The notes beneath the pieces are model-generated. The model was not told the DNA's origin. It searched no databases and saw only the letters and a list, made by a program, of their open reading frames with translations. A stretch of 64,000 nucleotides of DNA from Candidatus Melainabacteria bacterium (GTDB taxonomy: Bacteria; Cyanobacteriota; Vampirovibrionia; Gastranaerophilales; Gastranaerophilaceae), in the NCBI GenBank assembly GCA_003258795.1, contig QHMH01000012.1, positions 160,762 through 224,761 on the forward strand, written 5' to 3'. The translations under genes were made by a program, and so were the position numbers. This document shows positions 44,801 to 52,187 of the stretch, piece after piece. How positions within the stretch are numbered: the first letter of the stretch is position 1; the number at the start of each line of letters is the position of its first letter.

Positions 44801-45235
44801 AGTCTGTGCTAATTTTTTTGTATCAACCTCATCTTCTATTTTGAACTCAAGAGAATTCTTGCGAAAAAATTCCCTGCTTGCAAATTTTTCACAAAGAGCT
44901 TTTATCGGAGCAATTACAAAATCAGGGCTTGATTTTAAAATTTTCATCTGCTCTGCATAGACATATAAATCCGGTTGAAGCGTTTCATAAAATGATAGGT
45001 TTTGATAAGGGAGTATGTCTGCCTTGATATCAAAGAGTTTTTTAAAATCGTTTTGATATCTTAAAGCTCCCTGCTCATCAGATGTTACAAAAAGAATTTT
45101 CTTATTAGAGAGGTTTTTTATTTCATTCAAGGTTAACATCCTTGAAAATCCAGTCAAACCAGTCACGGTAAAGGATTTACCGCTTAAAATATCATTTTTA
45201 AACTGAAAGAATTTGCTAAAATTTCTAAAACTCAT
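41897..45235 (-). CDS. mfd: transcription-repair coupling factor Mfd
   Basis: This is the full-length 1112-aa Mfd. UvrB-homology modules occupy the N-terminus, then a CarD-like RNA polymerase interaction domain (GDYVVHSIHGIGIYKGL appears here as GEYVVHSIHGIGIYKG). The RecG-type translocase follows, with GDVGFGKTEVAIR (Walker A), DEEHRFGVRHKEK (Walker B), TMSATPIPRTLYMS and the TRG/RGRVGRSERQAYCY motifs, then a C-terminal TRCF domain. It displaces stalled polymerase and recruits UvrA. It overlaps the 111-aa gene by one base (TAATG). Confidence 0.97.
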   Translation of the reverse strand: MSFRNFSKFFQFKNDILSGKSFTVTGLTGFSRMLTLNEIKNLSNKKILFVTSDEQGALRYQNDFKKLFDIKADILPYQNLSFYETLQPDLYVYAEQMKILKSSPDFVIAPIKALCEKFASREFFRKNSLEFKIEDEVDTKKLAQTLINLGFKRTVTVSDIGEFSIRGDIIDIFSLSDNPVRIELWGDEIVDIRYFSNETQRSIEKIKQVSIQPVYKFLYSDNILPFECEDSGYFEGINVYQSYFNDNLVSVFDYLKNYIVVFDEMSEIFSKYELIEKNFDEQYLENLKLGLIYELKEKNHFSKDEFYSQVQGLQKVGLNNFLDFISDDILDLNSEGFAINGFENVVKELKKYPDYKITISTDFPKRVEEVLQVNGIENYEIIESISAKGSILHELKMILLTDRELFNKRSKEITQKRRSYYKEKQEFIESINDIKDGEYVVHSIHGIGIYKGLSRQETDGQYKDYLTIEYANNDRLYMPAEQINLLCRYRGAGTVKPALSRMGGSSWANTKANVKKEVEKIAYDLLRLYAKRKASKGIKFDADTPWQVEMEDAFEYTETPDQMKAINDVKADMESDIPMDRLVCGDVGFGKTEVAIRGVFKAIASGKQAAVIVPTTILAMQHFQTFEERFKPFGVNVRLLSRFQSSKEQKEILKQLATGECDVVIATHKLLQKNVVIKNLGLLVIDEEHRFGVRHKEKLKELKENIDVITMSATPIPRTLYMSLSGIKDMSLINTPPQNRLQVKTMVGEFNENMVKTAIMHELDRDGQVFYLYNRIESILQMQKKLQEIVPNARIRVGHGRLTESELEDIMTDFAAGEFDVLLCTTIIESGLDIPNANTMIIHDADKFGLAQLYQLRGRVGRSERQAYCYCFFDKKKLLTPEAVKRLNAIKEFTTLGSGYQIALRDIEIRGVGNILGTKQHGHMVNVGFDTYCQLLEETVNEIQGEKEKEQTPTITDINVTAFIPDDMTDSSEQKMIEYKRLADVKSNTELDYIYEEWKDRFAKIPKPVENLIKLIRIRLYATDAKISVIRETADGIRIYTPFCKAEYQIIKQNLPENILKYLKFVQAPKTCPDGNSIILLNNSHINFDEVFNILCDLFYYIRKVIHEYKNK

Positions 45236-45570
45236 TATTTTTTTGCATTAGGGCTTTCGTAATTTATACCCAAATCTTTTAACGCATTTATAAAGTGTTG
45301 AGCACAAGCTTTTTGAACTTCTGGAGGAACAACTCTTAAAAGTTCAACAGTTTTAGAGATAACTGGATCATTATCATACCAACGATTTCCGTTAACTGGT
45401 TTAACCATTTCATAGAATCTATCAATAGCTTCTTTAGAAACTTGTTCCTCAATTTTCGCAAGAAAGACTTCTGCTTGAGATTTTAACTCATCCTGATAAT
45501 TTTTTAAAAGTTCAACCACTTCCAACAAAAGTGGATCATGATCATACCATCTTTTATATGTGGGACTCAT
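45235..45570 (-). CDS. small internally duplicated protein, unknown
   Basis: This 111-aa protein is built of two similar halves. RWYDHDPLLLEVVELLKNYQ starts at residue 7 and RWYDNDPVISKTVELLRVVP at residue 63, each followed by a helical stretch ending near a Phe (EVFLAKI / QHFINAL). It is predicted to be all-helical and cytoplasmic. It overlaps murA by 17 nt and mfd by 1 nt, so it is translated with both. No named family is recognised, although the conserved operon position suggests a real lineage gene. Confidence 0.72.
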   Translation of the reverse strand: MSPTYKRWYDHDPLLLEVVELLKNYQDELKSQAEVFLAKIEEQVSKEAIDRFYEMVKPVNGNRWYDNDPVISKTVELLRVVPPEVQKACAQHFINALKDLGINYESPNAKK

Positions 45571-46870
45571 TACACAATCCTTTATTTAAACTACCGTCTG
45601 AAATTGTAACACGTTCGATTTTTCCACCGAGTTGTCTAATTTTTTCTTCGAAATTTTCATATCCTCTGTCAATGTGATAAATATCATCAACAGTGGAAGT
45701 GCCTTCTGCCATAAGCCCTGCAACAGCAAGAGCTGCACCGGCTCTCAAATCACTTGCCCTCAAGCCTGCACCAGTAAGTTTTTTCACACCCTTTATAATT
45801 GCATGATTTCTTTCTTGATGAATATCCGCACCCATTCTTCTTAAATCTGGAACTTGCATAAATCTATTTTCGTAAAGGCTTTCTGTGATTATGCCAACCC
45901 CGTCGGCAGTTGTCAAAAGCACCATAGCCATTGATTGCAAATCCGTAGGAAATCCTGGATAAGGTTGAGTTACAAAGTTTATTGAATTCAATCTGTTTCT
46001 ACAAGAAACTTCAATTGCAGTTGGTTCAACAAGCTTGATGTTAGCACCCATTTTTAATAACTTATCGTTAAAGAAAGTTAAATGCCCTGGGAAAATATCC
46101 TTAATGATAGCCTTTCCTTTAGTTGCAACAACGGCTGTCATATAAGTCCCAGCTTCAATTCTATCAGGTATTGTCGTATATTCAATAGGATGAAGTTGGT
46201 TTTGTTTAACCCCGTTTATAACGATTTCAGAAGTTCCTGCACCAACAATGTCAGCTCCCATAGTGTTCAAGAAGTTTGCCAAATCTACAATTTCTGGTTC
46301 TTGAGCTGCATTTTGAATTCTTGTTGAGCCCTCTGCAAGCACAGATGCAAGCATAAGGTTTTCTGTCGCACCAACAGAAGGAATATCAAGATAAACGTCA
46401 GAACCTTTTAATTTTGAAGCTTTAGCGCAAACATAACCATTTTCAATTTTGATTTTTGTGCCCAAAGATTCAAGTCCTCTGATGTGAAAATCAACTCGTC
46501 TTTCGCCAATTGCACAACCCCCAGGAAGTGCTACTTTAGCTTCTTTACATCTTGAAACTAACGCTCCTAAAACAATAAAAGATGCTCTCATTTTAGAAAC
46601 AAGTTCATAATCTGCCTTAACATTTGTTATATCAGTTGCATCAATTGTAACCGTTTTAGTTGCTTTGTCATGTTCTATTTTTGTACCCAAAGATTCAATA
46701 ACGTTAAGCATAATCTCAACGTCAGTCAAGTTTGGAACATTATGAATTGTAGTTTTACCTTTTGCAAGAATTGCCGCAGCCATAAGTTTTAGGACAGAGT
46801 TCTTTGCTCCGCCTATTGAAACCTCACCCTTAAGTGAATTTCCACCTTTTATTATAAGTCTTTCTGCCAC
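45554..46870 (-). CDS. murA: UDP-N-acetylglucosamine 1-carboxyvinyltransferase
   Basis: This is the first committed enzyme of peptidoglycan synthesis. LIIKGGNSLKGEVSIGGAKNS is visible across the N-terminus in pieces (GGNSLKGEV, GGAKNS), and the catalytic-loop cysteine lies in LPGGCAIGERRVD. Later, PGFPTDLQ and RAGAALAVAGL match the family. An ATG at 46906 gives 450 aa with an odd extra N-terminus (LVKCRNSERGV). The GTG at 46870 gives 438 aa starting like other MurA proteins, and an extended -10 TGGTAAAAT lies between the two. So the GTG is preferred. Confidence 0.94.
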   Translation of the reverse strand: MAERLIIKGGNSLKGEVSIGGAKNSVLKLMAAAILAKGKTTIHNVPNLTDVEIMLNVIESLGTKIEHDKATKTVTIDATDITNVKADYELVSKMRASFIVLGALVSRCKEAKVALPGGCAIGERRVDFHIRGLESLGTKIKIENGYVCAKASKLKGSDVYLDIPSVGATENLMLASVLAEGSTRIQNAAQEPEIVDLANFLNTMGADIVGAGTSEIVINGVKQNQLHPIEYTTIPDRIEAGTYMTAVVATKGKAIIKDIFPGHLTFFNDKLLKMGANIKLVEPTAIEVSCRNRLNSINFVTQPYPGFPTDLQSMAMVLLTTADGVGIITESLYENRFMQVPDLRRMGADIHQERNHAIIKGVKKLTGAGLRASDLRAGAALAVAGLMAEGTSTVDDIYHIDRGYENFEEKIRQLGGKIERVTISDGSLNKGLCNESHI

Positions 46871-46893
46871 GACACCCCGCTCACTATTTCTAC

Positions 46894-46902
46894 ATTTTAC
46901 CA
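46894..46902 (-). promoter_or_regulatory. murA extended -10 promoter
   Basis: Minus-strand TG-G-TAAAAT (46902-46894). It lies 23 nt upstream of the GTG start at 46870 and downstream of the alternative ATG, which decides the start. Confidence 0.45.
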
Positions 46903-46953
46903 ACATATGATACTACTACCCATTTTTCTTGTAAATACTTTAATCGGAGTAGA

Positions 46954-46982
46954 TTAAAAAAATGTGATGTTTGAGTTAATAT
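46954..46982 (+). promoter_or_regulatory. rsgA promoter, leaderless geometry
   Basis: TTAAAA (46954-46959), 17-nt spacer, TAATAT (46977-46982), then 7 nt to the ATG at 46990. The -35 is weak. It is divergent from the murA promoter. Confidence 0.4.
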
Positions 46983-46989
46983 ATATTTT

Positions 46990-47997
46990 ATGAAAAATGT
47001 TGGACAAATATATAAAATTCATTCTGATTTTTACTGGGTAACTTGTGAAGGTACAACCTTTGAATGTAAAATCAGAGAGGTTTTAAAAAAACAAGATGTA
47101 AAAGTTTTTGTTGGAGATTTAGTTGAATTTAACATTACGAGTCCAAATACAGGGATTATAGAGGGTATCTTGCCAAGAAAAAGTTTCTTGACAAGACCAA
47201 GCGTTGCAAATGTTTCACAGGCTGTAATAATATCGGCTATAAAAGAACCAGAACTTGATTTTGAACAACTAAATAGATATATATCATTTGCTAAATATCA
47301 CGGAATTAAGACAAAGTTGTGCTTTAACAAAAGTGATTTATCAGAAAATGATGAAATTTTAGAAAAAGTTTTTAGTATATATGAACCATTAGGGTTTGAT
47401 ATTATGTTTACATCAGCCCTTGAAAATATCGGAACAGAAGAATTTAAAGAAGCTTTGGAAGATGAATTGACTGTTTTTTGCGGAAGCTCTGGAGTTGGAA
47501 AATCAAGTTTGATTAACGCAATTTTTCCGGATATGCGTTTGAAAACAAAATCTGTAAGTGAAAAAACTCAACGAGGAACACATACAACAAGACATTGTGA
47601 AATATGCGAAGAAGGAAAAATAAAAATTATTGATACCCCAGGGTTTAGCAACTTGAAATTTGACTTTCTATTGCCTCATGAGGTTGCAACACTTTTTGAA
47701 GAGATAAGAGAATTTTCTAAAGATTGCAAATTTAACAATTGTCTTCACCTACACGAAAAAGATTGCAATGTTTTAAAAAATCTTGATAAAATTGATGAAA
47801 CACGATATAAAAGTTATGTGTCATTTGTAAAAGAAGCTCAAGATTTTAAAGAGAAACTTCAAAAAGAAGGATTGAAAAAAGAAACTTTCCAAAAAGAAAA
47901 TTTGAACAAAAAAATTGCAAAAATCAGTGCTCAAAAAAGACAACAATCACGTAACAACCTAAAACAAGAAATATATAAGGAACTTGATAATGAATAA
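46990..47997 (+). CDS. rsgA: small ribosomal subunit biogenesis GTPase RsgA
   Basis: A circularly permuted GTPase: an N-terminal OB fold (to about 65), then G4 LCFNKSD, G1 GSSGVGKSSL, G2 TTRHCE and G3 DTPGFSN, then a zinc knuckle CKFNNCLHLHEKDC near 255. It helps mature the 30S subunit. The Lys-rich C-terminal tail (last 40 residues) is longer than usual. It is first in a plus-strand operon with ispA. Confidence 0.95.
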   Translation: MKNVGQIYKIHSDFYWVTCEGTTFECKIREVLKKQDVKVFVGDLVEFNITSPNTGIIEGILPRKSFLTRPSVANVSQAVIISAIKEPELDFEQLNRYISFAKYHGIKTKLCFNKSDLSENDEILEKVFSIYEPLGFDIMFTSALENIGTEEFKEALEDELTVFCGSSGVGKSSLINAIFPDMRLKTKSVSEKTQRGTHTTRHCEICEEGKIKIIDTPGFSNLKFDFLLPHEVATLFEEIREFSKDCKFNNCLHLHEKDCNVLKNLDKIDETRYKSYVSFVKEAQDFKEKLQKEGLKKETFQKENLNKKIAKISAQKRQQSRNNLKQEIYKELDNE

Positions 47998-48850
47998 AAA
48001 TGATTATATTGAATTTATTGAAAAACATTTAGACAAATATTTGGAAGTAAAATATCCAGAAAAAATCTACAAATCAATGAGATATAGTGTACTCGCAAGT
48101 GGAAAAAGACTACGTCCTGTAATGTGTCTTGAAGCTTGTAGAATTTTTGGTGGAAAAGTAGAAGATGCAATAAAGTGTGCCTGTGCAATTGAAATGCTTC
48201 ATGTTCAAAGTTTAATCCACGATGATTTACCTTGTATGGATAATGACGATTACCGAAGAGGTAAACTTACAAACCACAAAGCTTTCGATGAGGCAACAGC
48301 AGTGCTTGCAGGTGATGCTCTTTTGAGCTTTGCACCGCAAATGATAATAAGAGATGATAAATTGTCTGATGAAGTTAAATTGAAGGTTTTGAACGAATTC
48401 TTTACTGCTGCGGGAGTAGACGGTATTATCTCTGGTCAAATCGTAGATTTAGAGTCAGAAGGTAAATCAATTAACGAAGAAACACTTGAGTACCTTCAAA
48501 CATACAAAACTTCTGCTCTGTTTAAATTTGCACTCAAAGCAGGAGCAATTATCGCGGGTGCAAATGATATTCAAATTGCTGATATGGAAAAATTGGGTCA
48601 AAAATTCGGATTGGCTTTTCAAATCTGTGATGATATTTTGGACGAAACTTCAACTTTTGAAGAACTTGGAAAAACTGTTGGGAAAGATAAAAATGCTCAC
48701 AAACAAACATATACAGCAATCCACGGGCTTGAAAAATCCAAAAAAGATGTTATTTGCCTTTTAGATGAGTGTTGTGATATAATTGAGCAATATCAAAGTT
48801 CTGTGATTTTGAAGCAAATAATTGATGAAGTAAGAGAAAAGGTAAGATGA
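47990..48850 (+). CDS. ispA: polyprenyl (farnesyl/geranyl) diphosphate synthase
   Basis: A short-chain trans-prenyltransferase (286 aa) with SGKRLRPVM, the first Asp-rich motif HDDLPCMDNDDYRRG and the second QICDDILDETST. The insertion of two residues in the first motif (DDxxxxD) is typical of bacterial FPP synthases. ATG 47990 with AAGGAA upstream is preferred over a TTG six bases earlier. It overlaps the end of rsgA by 8 nt. Exact chain length cannot be fixed by eye. Confidence 0.92.
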   Translation: MNKNDYIEFIEKHLDKYLEVKYPEKIYKSMRYSVLASGKRLRPVMCLEACRIFGGKVEDAIKCACAIEMLHVQSLIHDDLPCMDNDDYRRGKLTNHKAFDEATAVLAGDALLSFAPQMIIRDDKLSDEVKLKVLNEFFTAAGVDGIISGQIVDLESEGKSINEETLEYLQTYKTSALFKFALKAGAIIAGANDIQIADMEKLGQKFGLAFQICDDILDETSTFEELGKTVGKDKNAHKQTYTAIHGLEKSKKDVICLLDECCDIIEQYQSSVILKQIIDEVREKVR

Positions 48851-49308
48851 GCGAATATTATAATACGGGATATGAGGTTTTGTTGATAACTCTTATAACA
48901 GTACTTTCAGCACAAATTCTCAAGTTTGTTTTGAATTTATTGTTATACAGAAAGGTTGATTTTAAGTTACTTACAACAACTGGAGGAATGCCAAGTTCTC
49001 ATTCTGCAAGTGTTGTTAGTTTATCAACAGCGGTAGGTTTTATCTCTGGGTTTGATTCAACTGTTTTTGCCGTTGCGACTGGATATGCTTTCGTTGTAAT
49101 GTATGATGCAGCTGGACTCCGTCGTGCTTCTGGAAAAATGGCTGTTTGCTTGAATAAAATTATGGACGATTTTTACAAACATAATGTTCAAGAAGTTGGT
49201 GGAAAACTTAAAGAACTCTTGGGGCATACTCCAATAGAAGTTTTTGCAGGTGCACTTTTTGGATTTTTTATGACATATTATTTTCATTTTATGGTTTTCG
49301 GAGTTTAA
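48847..49308 (+). CDS. divergent PAP2 family membrane protein (DUF212)
   Basis: This 153-aa protein has three to four hydrophobic segments and the family signature GGMPSSHSASVVSLSTAVG. It also has AGLRRASGKMA and LGHTPIEVFAGALFG. It belongs to the acid phosphatase/vanadium haloperoxidase-related group and may hydrolyse a lipid diphosphate. It overlaps ispA by 4 nt (ATGA), which fits a role on prenyl diphosphates, but that is inference. Confidence 0.87.
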   Translation: MSEYYNTGYEVLLITLITVLSAQILKFVLNLLLYRKVDFKLLTTTGGMPSSHSASVVSLSTAVGFISGFDSTVFAVATGYAFVVMYDAAGLRRASGKMAVCLNKIMDDFYKHNVQEVGGKLKELLGHTPIEVFAGALFGFFMTYYFHFMVFGV

Positions 49309-51036
49309 ATGAAAAAATCGATTAAAATATTAAGCGTATTCCTTTTTTCGTCAGTATTATCAACTGCAATTGCAAACAACTTTGTAAATGACGTTAAGGA
49401 TATTTCGCTTTCAAAAAACTCAATCGGTAATCTCTCCGTAACGTTGACTACTGATAAGGCAGAATCTTTAAGAACAATAAAAAGAGATGAAAATGAATAT
49501 GTAATCTTACTTCCTGAAACATCAAGCTCAAAGGTTAATCCAGATTTATCTAATGTTCAGGATTTGGTAAAATCTTGTGAGGTTAAAACACAACCTTATG
49601 CAGGTAATATCAAGGGTTATACAAAAATTACGATAAGAACAACAAAACCAGTTCAGGTTAATGCGAAAAACGTTGTGAAAAAACAAGAAGTTGTTGCTGA
49701 TAAAAAAGAAGTAGCTCTTGAAAAAAAAGTTGAGAAAAAAGTTGAGAAAAATGTCCCTGTTCAGAAAAAAATTGTAAATAAGATTAAAAATACAGTAGTT
49801 AGAAAAAATACAACAAAACAAAGGGTAAAAGTTAAATCAAAAAAAATAGAACAAAAACCAACGATAAAAAAAGAGGTTAGAAAAACCGGAGTTGTTGACA
49901 ATGTTTCAGTAAAGAATTTTGATGAAAGTAAAAATGTTGAAAATAACATTGTAGAAGAAAAAAAAGAAAATCAGTCTGTAAATACAGCAAAAAACACAGC
50001 CCCAACGGCAATATCAGAAGAAAAAACAGATACAAATGTTGATTTATCTCCGATAAAGAAAAGCTTTTACACATCTCTTGCAATTACAGCAGTTCTTTTA
50101 CTTTTGTTGATTTTGCTTAAAATGTTCAATAAAAAATATGCTAATCAAACTATATATAAGCCTACTTCAAGACCAGATTTAGCACAAAATGAAAATACAG
50201 ATTTTCAAAATGAAGATGTTTTCACACAACCACAAGAAATACATCAAGACATAGATTTTGAAAACAATGATGCTGAGGAAATTGAAAATGTTCCAGAAGT
50301 CACAGATGTTCCAGAAATTGTTGACGAAAATCAAAGTGGACAGTTTGATGATGTTACTGAAGAAAATGTTGAGAATAATACGGAAGAGCCATTTGATTTT
50401 GAAGATGAGGACTTGAATTCCTATTTTGATGAAGATTTGTCTGTTGATGATGTTTTTGGCAAAGAAGAAAAAGGTGATGTATATAACGATGTTGTTGATA
50501 GCAACCAATATGAAAGTAATGATATCTCTCAAAGTTTGCAAGAAACTGATTTAGATAATCAAGGTGCAAGTATTGAAGATACTACACATTCTTATGATGA
50601 AGATGAGAGTGCACAAGAAGAATTGCCACAAGAATTGTTACAAGAAGATTTGATAACAGATATTACGAATAATAGTGCAGAAAATGTTGACCTTGAAGAA
50701 ACACTTAATGTTGATGAAAATGAAGACATTAACGAGGTTGAAAATGTTGAAGAGCAACCTGAAGAAGATTTAGAAAATATTGTTCGAGAAAGTTATCAAC
50801 TTACTCCAACCAAAACCCTTTATCTTGCTGATTATGATGGCGAAACTGTCTTAATGGCATCTATAAAGGATGAGTTTGTTGTGCTTAAAAAGTTTGATGA
50901 AATAATAGATAAACCAATGATTGTAAGAAGAACGGAAAAGAATTCAAAAAAATCAACATATATTGTTCGTGTAGGCTCATTTAGGGGTGTTGTTGAAGTT
51001 ACGATGAAGAGTGTAGACTTGGTACTTGAATTGTGA
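49309..51036 (+). CDS. AMIN-domain membrane protein with acidic linker and FliO-like C-terminus
   Basis: This 575-aa protein has a signal peptide (1-22) and an AMIN-like beta domain (about 28-118, with LSKNSIGNLSVTLTT and GYTKITIRTTKPVQ). A Lys/Val-rich stretch (about 125-200) precedes one transmembrane helix (253-272), and a long Asp/Glu-rich region follows (about 290-490). The last 80 residues start LTPTKTLYLADYDGETVLMA, which closely matches LTPKKTLYVVKAGGERFLIA in the FliO protein at 54.9 kb. AMIN domains bind peptidoglycan or envelope parts. So it may be an enlarged FliO-like export-gate factor. It starts right after DUF212. Confidence 0.72.
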   Translation: MKKSIKILSVFLFSSVLSTAIANNFVNDVKDISLSKNSIGNLSVTLTTDKAESLRTIKRDENEYVILLPETSSSKVNPDLSNVQDLVKSCEVKTQPYAGNIKGYTKITIRTTKPVQVNAKNVVKKQEVVADKKEVALEKKVEKKVEKNVPVQKKIVNKIKNTVVRKNTTKQRVKVKSKKIEQKPTIKKEVRKTGVVDNVSVKNFDESKNVENNIVEEKKENQSVNTAKNTAPTAISEEKTDTNVDLSPIKKSFYTSLAITAVLLLLLILLKMFNKKYANQTIYKPTSRPDLAQNENTDFQNEDVFTQPQEIHQDIDFENNDAEEIENVPEVTDVPEIVDENQSGQFDDVTEENVENNTEEPFDFEDEDLNSYFDEDLSVDDVFGKEEKGDVYNDVVDSNQYESNDISQSLQETDLDNQGASIEDTTHSYDEDESAQEELPQELLQEDLITDITNNSAENVDLEETLNVDENEDINEVENVEEQPEEDLENIVRESYQLTPTKTLYLADYDGETVLMASIKDEFVVLKKFDEIIDKPMIVRRTEKNSKKSTYIVRVGSFRGVVEVTMKSVDLVLEL

Positions 51037-52187
51037 TGAAAAAGTTTGTTTTAATCTTTGTAATTTTAATTCTTACTTTACTTTTTCAACCAAAAAAATC
51101 TGACAATGTTGTTAGGTTTGCTACTTGGGGCTCTCAAAGTGAAATTGAGATAATAAAGCCATTGATAGAGGAATTTGAAGAAAAAAATCCTACTATCAAG
51201 GTTGAGTTGATGCACATTCCTCAAAATTATTTTCAAAAAATTCACTTGCTATTCGCATCTAAAATGGCTCCTGATGTAGTATTTATGAATAATCATTATC
51301 TTCCATATTTTGCAAAGGCTAATGTTTTGAAGCCAGTAAAATATAATACTGAGGAATATAATAAAAAAGCGATTGAGGCTCTGAGTTATAATGGACAAAC
51401 GTATGCAGTTCCTCGGGATATATCTTTACTTGTGATATTCAGAAACAGGGAAATATTTAAAAAATGCGGAGTTCCTTTAAAGGGTGATTTAAACTTTGAT
51501 GAATTTCTTACTGTGACAAAAAATTTATCATCTTGCAAAGCTTTTGGAAAAAGGATATATGGAATAAGTTTTGAAGAAGAGCCGGCTTTATTTTATTTAC
51601 CTTATTTAATGAGTGAGGGTGGGGAGATAATTTCTCCAGATGGCAAATTTATATTTAACGAGGCTAACAGTCAAAAGGGATTAAAGTTTTATGCAGATTT
51701 AAGGAATAAATACCATGTAGCACCGACAAAATCTGAAAGTGCAAATCTGACAGCTGCACAAATGTTTCTAAATGGTAGTCTTGCAATGCATCTTTCTGGG
51801 CATTGGCTTGTTCCAAAATATACAAAAGAAGCAAAATTTGACTTTGATGCAATTACATTCCCGAAAGGGCAACAAGGTAGTATAACTCCTCTTGATGCAT
51901 CTGGGTGGGCGTTATCAAAGGATGCAAGTTCAGAAGCAGAGGAGCTTGTAAAATTTTTATCATCAAAACAAAGTATTGAAAAAATAAACTCTTGTAATCT
52001 TGTAATACCTGCAAGATTAGATGTATTTGAAGAGGCATTTTTATCTGATGATAAAAATGCCTCTATCAATGCTGTTTTTGCTAAAGCTCTTAAAACATCT
52101 AAACCTACGTCTGTTACGCCAAATTACAATGAAGTATTAAATGACTTAAAGAAGATTGTAGAACCGCTTTTTAATGTTTCACAGTAG
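51036..52187 (+). CDS. ABC transporter solute-binding protein, family 1 (sugar type)
   Basis: An N-terminal hydrophobic leader (3-16) precedes VRFATWGSQSEIEIIKPLIEEF, MAPDVVFMNNHY and GSLAMHLSGHW, the layout of family 1 periplasmic sugar-binding proteins (383 aa). No cysteine lipobox is present, so it may stay anchored by its leader or be released. No permease or ATPase gene is adjacent, which is unusual. The start ATG 51036 overlaps the previous stop by one base. Its 3' end overlaps the convergent HNH gene by 17 nt. Confidence 0.83.
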   Translation: MKKFVLIFVILILTLLFQPKKSDNVVRFATWGSQSEIEIIKPLIEEFEEKNPTIKVELMHIPQNYFQKIHLLFASKMAPDVVFMNNHYLPYFAKANVLKPVKYNTEEYNKKAIEALSYNGQTYAVPRDISLLVIFRNREIFKKCGVPLKGDLNFDEFLTVTKNLSSCKAFGKRIYGISFEEEPALFYLPYLMSEGGEIISPDGKFIFNEANSQKGLKFYADLRNKYHVAPTKSESANLTAAQMFLNGSLAMHLSGHWLVPKYTKEAKFDFDAITFPKGQQGSITPLDASGWALSKDASSEAEELVKFLSSKQSIEKINSCNLVIPARLDVFEEAFLSDDKNASINAVFAKALKTSKPTSVTPNYNEVLNDLKKIVEPLFNVSQ

